From: Peribacillus alkalitolerans
Lineage (GTDB): Bacteria > Bacillota > Bacilli > Bacillales > DSM-1321
Length of the DNA: 64,000 nucleotides
Reading direction: 5' to 3'
NCBI RefSeq assembly: GCF_010882125.1
Contig: NZ_JAAGVZ010000001.1
Location: 124,001-188,000, forward strand
This document shows, one piece after another, positions 60,008-64,000 of the stretch; positions within the stretch are counted from its first letter, which is position 1; the number at the start of each line of letters is the position of its first letter. The notes beneath the pieces were generated by a model, which was given only the letters and a program-made list of their open reading frames with translations, had not been told where the DNA came from and searched no databases. The translations under genes and the position numbers were made by a program.

Positions 60008-61270
60008 TTAAGGGCGAGCCTCAATTGCTCTGGCATGGGCTTCTAGTCCCTCCAAGCGGGCAAATGCAGCAATTTTTTCTCGATTTTGGTTAAAGGCTTC
60101 CTCGCTGTACATAATGATGCTCGATTTCTTTTGAAAGTCGTCCACGTTTAATGGACTTGAGAACCTCGCCGTCCCATTGGTCGGCAGGACATGATTCGGT
60201 CCCGCAAAATAATCGCCGACCGGTTCGGAGCTATATCTTCCTAAAAAAATGGCCCCAGCATGCCGGATTTTCCCTAATAGCGACATAGGGTCTTTTGTAA
60301 TGATTTCTAAATGCTCTGGTGCAAGTTGATTAATCGCCTTAATGGCTTCAACCATCGAATCAGCGACGATAATCCTTCCGTAATTACGAATCGATTGCTC
60401 CGCTATGTTCTTTCGAGGCAAGTTTTCGAGCTGTCTTTCAACCTCTTGTGAAACCCCTTCTGCCAGTTCCATCGAATCCGTCACAAGGATGCTACAAGCG
60501 AGAGCATCGTGTTCTGCCTGGGATAACAGATCAGCTGCTACTTCAGAAGGGATAGCTGCTTCATCCGCCAATACTGCAATTTCACTAGGGCCAGCAATCA
60601 TATCAATATCAACGTCACCAAACACCTCCCTCTTTGCCAACGCAACATAAATATTTCCTGGCCCGACAATTTTATCTACAGGTTGGATCGTCTCGGTCCC
60701 ATAAGCTAAGGCTGCCACCCCTTGAGCTCCACCTACCTTATAAATCTCCGAAACTCCAGCCACCTTTGCCGCAATAAGTACCGCATCACTTAATTCCCCA
60801 TTCTCCCCTGGAGGAGAAACCATGACAATCCGTTCCACGCCAGCCACTTTCGCAGGGAGTACATTCATCAGGACCGAAGATGGATAAGCCGCCGTTCCCC
60901 CTGGCACATACACTCCAACTGAATCTAATGGAGTGATCTTTTGCCCTAGGACGCTCCCATTTTCATCAGTAGACATCCAGGAATTTCTTCGTTGTTTGCT
61001 GTGAAACGAAGCAATATTAGCAGCAGCCTCTTCGATAATAGAGACATATTTTTGTTCGATCCTTTCAAAAGCTTGAAAAAATTCCTCCTCTGATACTCGG
61101 AAATTCTGCAATTGAACTTTATCGAATTGTTCAGTGTATATTCGAAGCGCTTTGTCTCCTGTCTCTTTGACTTCCCTTATTATCTCTTGAACCGCTTTTC
61201 GCTGTTGTTCAGTACCAGCATCGACCGTCCTTGTTAAGGAAAGGTTTTCTGTCAACTTTTCTATTTTCAA
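60008..61270 (-). CDS. hisD: Histidinol dehydrogenase
   Basis: TTG 61270, seven bases after AGGAGG, gives about 420 residues; a TTG at 61294 overlaps hisG and has no site. The zinc/histidine residues are in [13 protein letters not shown] and [32 protein letters not shown] is the family core. It oxidises histidinol to histidine in two NAD-dependent steps. Confidence 0.95.
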   Translation of the reverse strand: MKIEKLTENLSLTRTVDAGTEQQRKAVQEIIREVKETGDKALRIYTEQFDKVQLQNFRVSEEEFFQAFERIEQKYVSIIEEAAANIASFHSKQRRNSWMSTDENGSVLGQKITPLDSVGVYVPGGTAAYPSSVLMNVLPAKVAGVERIVMVSPPGENGELSDAVLIAAKVAGVSEIYKVGGAQGVAALAYGTETIQPVDKIVGPGNIYVALAKREVFGDVDIDMIAGPSEIAVLADEAAIPSEVAADLLSQAEHDALACSILVTDSMELAEGVSQEVERQLENLPRKNIAEQSIRNYGRIIVADSMVEAIKAINQLAPEHLEIITKDPMSLLGKIRHAGAIFLGRYSSEPVGDYFAGPNHVLPTNGTARFSSPLNVDDFQKKSSIIMYSEEAFNQNREKIAAFARLEGLEAHARAIEARP

Positions 61271-61283
61271 TCCTGCTCCTCCT

Positions 61284-61913
61284 CTACCCTTCAATCACTC
61301 TAGTTAGCCGATTCACGATTTCAGAAATTCTTGTTTCCTTTATTCGATAGCTGACAGGATTAGCAATTAAACGTGAGGTAATATCTGCAATTTTTGCATA
61401 CTCCACTAGTCCGTTTTCTTTTAAAGTCCGTCCTGAAGAAACAATGTCTACTATTCTTTCAGCCAATCCTATGAGAGGTGCAAGCTCGATGGATCCGTTC
61501 AATTTAATAATCTCCACTTGCTCTCCCTGTTCTCTGAAGTAAGTCGATGCCACATTTGGATATTTGCTCGCGACTTTTGGTGCGACATCGCTCATCTTCG
61601 TATTAGGCAAACCCGCTACAGCCAAATAGCAATGACTTATTTTCAAATCCAATAGTTCGTACACATCCCGTTCTTCCTCAAGCATCACATCTTTTCCGGC
61701 GATTCCGATATCCGCCACACCCTGTTCTACATAGGTCGTGACATCCATTGGCTTGGAAAGGATAAAACGAAGATTTTCTTCTTCAACCTCTAAAATCAGT
61801 TTCCTCGATTCATCAAATTCAGGAGGTAAATTAAAGCCTGCAGTCTTCAACATTCCGACGGCTTCTTCAAAAATCCTCCCCTTCGGCATGGCAATAGTTA
61901 AATAAGAGGTCAC
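61284..61913 (-). CDS. hisG: ATP phosphoribosyltransferase, short form
   Basis: The 209-residue catalytic subunit has the short-form core ([18 protein letters not shown] and [14 protein letters not shown]) and lacks the C-terminal regulatory domain of long HisG. It therefore needs HisZ, encoded directly upstream with a four-base overlap. It performs the first, feedback-regulated step of histidine synthesis. Confidence 0.96.
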   Translation of the reverse strand: MTSYLTIAMPKGRIFEEAVGMLKTAGFNLPPEFDESRKLILEVEEENLRFILSKPMDVTTYVEQGVADIGIAGKDVMLEEERDVYELLDLKISHCYLAVAGLPNTKMSDVAPKVASKYPNVASTYFREQGEQVEIIKLNGSIELAPLIGLAERIVDIVSSGRTLKENGLVEYAKIADITSRLIANPVSYRIKETRISEIVNRLTRVIEG

Positions 61914-63091
61914 GATTCAGTCTCCTTTCTACTGCCGAGTAAATATTCCACTTCTTTAAAATGGGATGCGAACAAGTCCAAATCTTCTATTCCACCAATT
62001 TCTTGAAGGACAACCCTCAATCCTTCTCCCCGCATTCTTTTCGCCTTTTCGATCGCTTCCTTCCTTCTCTCTGGACTGAAAAGCAAGCAATGGAATGATT
62101 CAGAGGATGACGGTTCCCCCAACGCCTCCATTAATCGGTCAATCCGGATCGCAAATCCTGTTGCTGGTGTTTTCCACTCAAACTTTTCTAAGAAGTTATC
62201 GTATCGACCACCACTTCCGAGTGGGAATCCAATTTGGTTGGCATACACTTCAAAAAGGATTCCTGTATAGTAGCTCATGTGGCTGATTAGCGTTAAATCA
62301 AAAGTGACATATTGTTCTACTCCGAAATCTATCAAGCCTCGCCATAAATCGACCAATTCTTGAAGGGCTTTACTATCCAACCTATTTTCCTCAACCATTT
62401 CAGAAACGATTTCTAAGACCTCTTTACCTCCACGTAAGTCCAACAATTGAAGAAGGTACCTTTTATCAATGGATGATAGCCGGAGGGATTTCACATGTTC
62501 ACGATAGCCCACATAATTTTTCTCATATAAAAATTTACGACAAATAGCGGCTCTCTCTTTTGTTCCTAGCACCTTCATAAAAACGTTTTGGACAATTCCA
62601 ATATGACCTAATGATATCTGGAATTCCTCTAAGCCGGCATTTTTGAGAGATTCCACTAATAGTGCGATTAGTTCAGCATCTGTTGAGATGGAAGATGACC
62701 CGATGCATTCTACCCCAATTTGCTCGAATTCCGCTGGACGTCCACCCTCCCGTTGCTGAGCCCGGTACACATTTGCCAAATAGGCTAGTCGAATAGGCGC
62801 TTGCTGCCTTAATTTAGTAGCAGCAACCCTAGCGATTGGAGCTGTCATATCAGGTCGCATAACCAATGTATGACCTTGTTGGTCCAAGAGCTTGAATAGC
62901 TGTTGATCCAGAATGGCTGAAGCCTGCCCCACCGTTTCGTAATATTCAAGAGCGGGTGTTTCTAAAAATTGATATCCCCAATTTTGTATTGTTTTTTGCA
63001 TCAGATTACGTACAGTTTGCTTTGTTTCATATACAAGAGGAAGTGTATCCCTCATTCCTAATGGTTTCTCAAACATAAATAACTTTGACAC
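61910..63091 (-). CDS. hisZ: ATP phosphoribosyltransferase regulatory subunit
   Basis: The 393-residue protein is a class II histidyl-tRNA synthetase paralogue with motif 2-like [26 protein letters not shown] and motif 3-like [11 protein letters not shown], but it is short and has no anticodon-binding domain. It forms the hetero-octamer with HisG. It is the first gene of hisZGDBHAFI, with a long leader and no T-box. Confidence 0.95.
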   Translation of the reverse strand: MSKLFMFEKPLGMRDTLPLVYETKQTVRNLMQKTIQNWGYQFLETPALEYYETVGQASAILDQQLFKLLDQQGHTLVMRPDMTAPIARVAATKLRQQAPIRLAYLANVYRAQQREGGRPAEFEQIGVECIGSSSISTDAELIALLVESLKNAGLEEFQISLGHIGIVQNVFMKVLGTKERAAICRKFLYEKNYVGYREHVKSLRLSSIDKRYLLQLLDLRGGKEVLEIVSEMVEENRLDSKALQELVDLWRGLIDFGVEQYVTFDLTLISHMSYYTGILFEVYANQIGFPLGSGGRYDNFLEKFEWKTPATGFAIRIDRLMEALGEPSSSESFHCLLFSPERRKEAIEKAKRMRGEGLRVVLQEIGGIEDLDLFASHFKEVEYLLGSRKETES

Positions 63092-63490
63092 ATTGGCCCT
63101 CCTTTATGACAAAAACAGTGGGAGCAATTCCGATGAGACGATTGTTTATCTTCTACTTAATCCGAGCAGCCTCATCACAGTATTAATTTCCGATGAAATG
63201 ATGAATTATCAAAATCCTTTAGTTCGCTAATATGGTAACAAAGTGAAGTTAAAGTAAGTGTACTCCTCTATTGTTTTATCGTCAAGAAAAACAAACAATC
63301 GTTTACATTCTGAATATATAAAGCTCGGCATATATGGTTCCAGGATCATTCTGATGGTATCTTCATACCCCTAAAGGGAAGGAGACATAACCCTGTCTGT
63401 ATTTACCAAATAAGTTTTTATTTCACTTTGATGTAGACGGTCGTATACTCAATTTTGTGTGTTGAAATTTTTATATAGGGGGAAGAGTAT
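63092..63490. other. Divergent promoter region between hisZ and the acidic surface protein
   Basis: It contains the his promoter, a roughly 165-base leader with two TTCCGATGA motifs (63129 and 63188), and AT-rich sequence ahead of the plus-strand gene. No T-box motifs are present on either strand. Confidence 0.6.
63257..63285 (-). promoter_or_regulatory. Candidate sigma-A promoter of the his operon
   Basis: On the minus strand TTGACG (63285-63280), 17 bases, TACACT (63262-63257). Confidence 0.55.
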
Positions 63491-64000
63491 TTGAAACGCA
63501 CTTTTGCTATTATTATTGCATCATTATTAGTATTTTTATTTAATCTCTCAGCATTCGCTGCTGTTAACGAAGTTGAACTTACAGAGTATGTTGAATCGAT
63601 TCCAATGACTGTTGAAGAATTGGAAGAATATTTAGCAGCTTACGGCCTTTCAACAGAAGATTTCGAGTCTACAGAAGAATTGATTGAGTTCCTTGGAGAG
63701 CCACTGACTGAGGATAGCTTGAATACGCTTTTGATTGATTACGATATGACATACGATGAACTAAGAGCACTTCTAGTCGAGTATGGCGAAATCGAAGAAT
63801 CGGACAAAATTGAAGATCATTTCCATTTTGTTTCTGACGTAGAAGAATTCATCTTGATTGAACAAGGATTCGGAGAAATTGATGAAGACATGTTTTCTGA
63901 CATGGAAGACATTTTCTCTGAAATGGGTATGACAGAAGAAGAGCTAACTAGATTATTCGAACACATCGGGAAGGTAATTGAAGCTGACCCAACAATTTTT
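63491..64000 (+). CDS. Secreted, strongly acidic surface protein (processed acidic surface protein type), truncated at window end
   Basis: TTG 63491, eight bases after GGGGG (63478-63482), opens a frame to the window end, 170 codons without a stop. The first about 24 residues are a signal peptide (KRTFAIIIASLLVFLFNLSAFA). The mature part is rich in Glu, Asp and Leu and built of loosely repeated units (TVEELEEYLAAYGLSTEDFE, MTYDELRALLVEYG, MTEEELTRLFEHIG). It resembles the family annotated as processed acidic surface protein in Bacillaceae; a C-terminal anchor, if present, is off the window. Confidence 0.78.
   Translation, partial: MKRTFAIIIASLLVFLFNLSAFAAVNEVELTEYVESIPMTVEELEEYLAAYGLSTEDFESTEELIEFLGEPLTEDSLNTLLIDYDMTYDELRALLVEYGEIEESDKIEDHFHFVSDVEEFILIEQGFGEIDEDMFSDMEDIFSEMGMTEEELTRLFEHIGKVIEADPTIF

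Noticed and set aside
63092..63490. Histidine T-box leader before hisZ
   Set aside because: No specifier-loop or AGGGTGG-type T-box sequence is present on the minus strand.

Overview
The window is a low-GC Firmicute chromosome segment from a member of the Bacillaceae (Bacillus sensu lato). The evidence is gene content and order. The blocks secG-est-rnr-smpB-ssrA, sigL-cggR-gapA-pgk-tpiA-gpmI-eno, and clpP/crh-whiA-yvcK-rapZ-yvcI-trxB-yvcD-his follow the B. subtilis arrangement. There is also a SipW/TasA-type operon, a qox quinol oxidase, and strong AGGAGG ribosome binding sites throughout. I cannot name the species. Most genes lie on the minus strand.

Layout. 1-7.1 kb holds a truncated HTH/TPR regulator, a thermolysin-type secreted protease, the DUF4047-sipW-tasA operon and an APC permease. 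7.3-11.1 kb holds a GlnK/GlnL-type two-component system followed by a glutamate/aspartate-type symporter with a CcpA (cre) site. 11.3-16.8 kb holds a very large Vpr-like subtilase ending in cohesin-like and dockerin-like modules, with a second HTH/TPR regulator behind it. 17.2-21.4 kb holds a small membrane protein and qoxABCD. 21.9-27.7 kb holds tmRNA, smpB, RNase R, carboxylesterase, SecG and an unknown membrane protein. 27.7-30.5 kb is an amino-acid ABC transporter under a lysine riboswitch. 30.7-38.2 kb is a MurNAc/peptidoglycan recycling cluster (namZ, murR, serine hydrolase, sugar ABC importer, murQ). 38.5-47.5 kb is the glycolytic operon with its CggR operator, a glutaredoxin-like gene and rpoN/sigL. 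47.9-56 kb has tRNA-Arg, clpP, crh, whiA, yvcK, rapZ, a NUDIX gene, trxB and a TPR protein. 56.3-63.1 kb is the complete his operon (hisZGDBHAFI). The window ends inside a secreted acidic surface protein gene.

How genes work together. Several loci have readable control elements: the lysine riboswitch, two direct GGGAC-N6-TGTC operators before cggR, a CtsR box overlapping the clpP -35, and cre sites before gltT-type, murR and sigL genes. Attenuator-type hairpins sit inside the gapA-pgk and both SBP-permease junctions.

The less ordinary content is in two places. The first is the mur cluster. It uses a binding-protein ABC importer instead of the PTS MurP, has no MurNAc kinase and no ATPase subunit, and its NamZ and serine-hydrolase proteins lack signal peptides. 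The second is the intergenic DNA, which carries at least four families of short dispersed repeats. One lies inside the his operon and supplies the hisH stop codon; another is an array of mini-hairpins; a third is a 20-bp-period TCGA element present at two loci 50 kb apart in opposite orientation.
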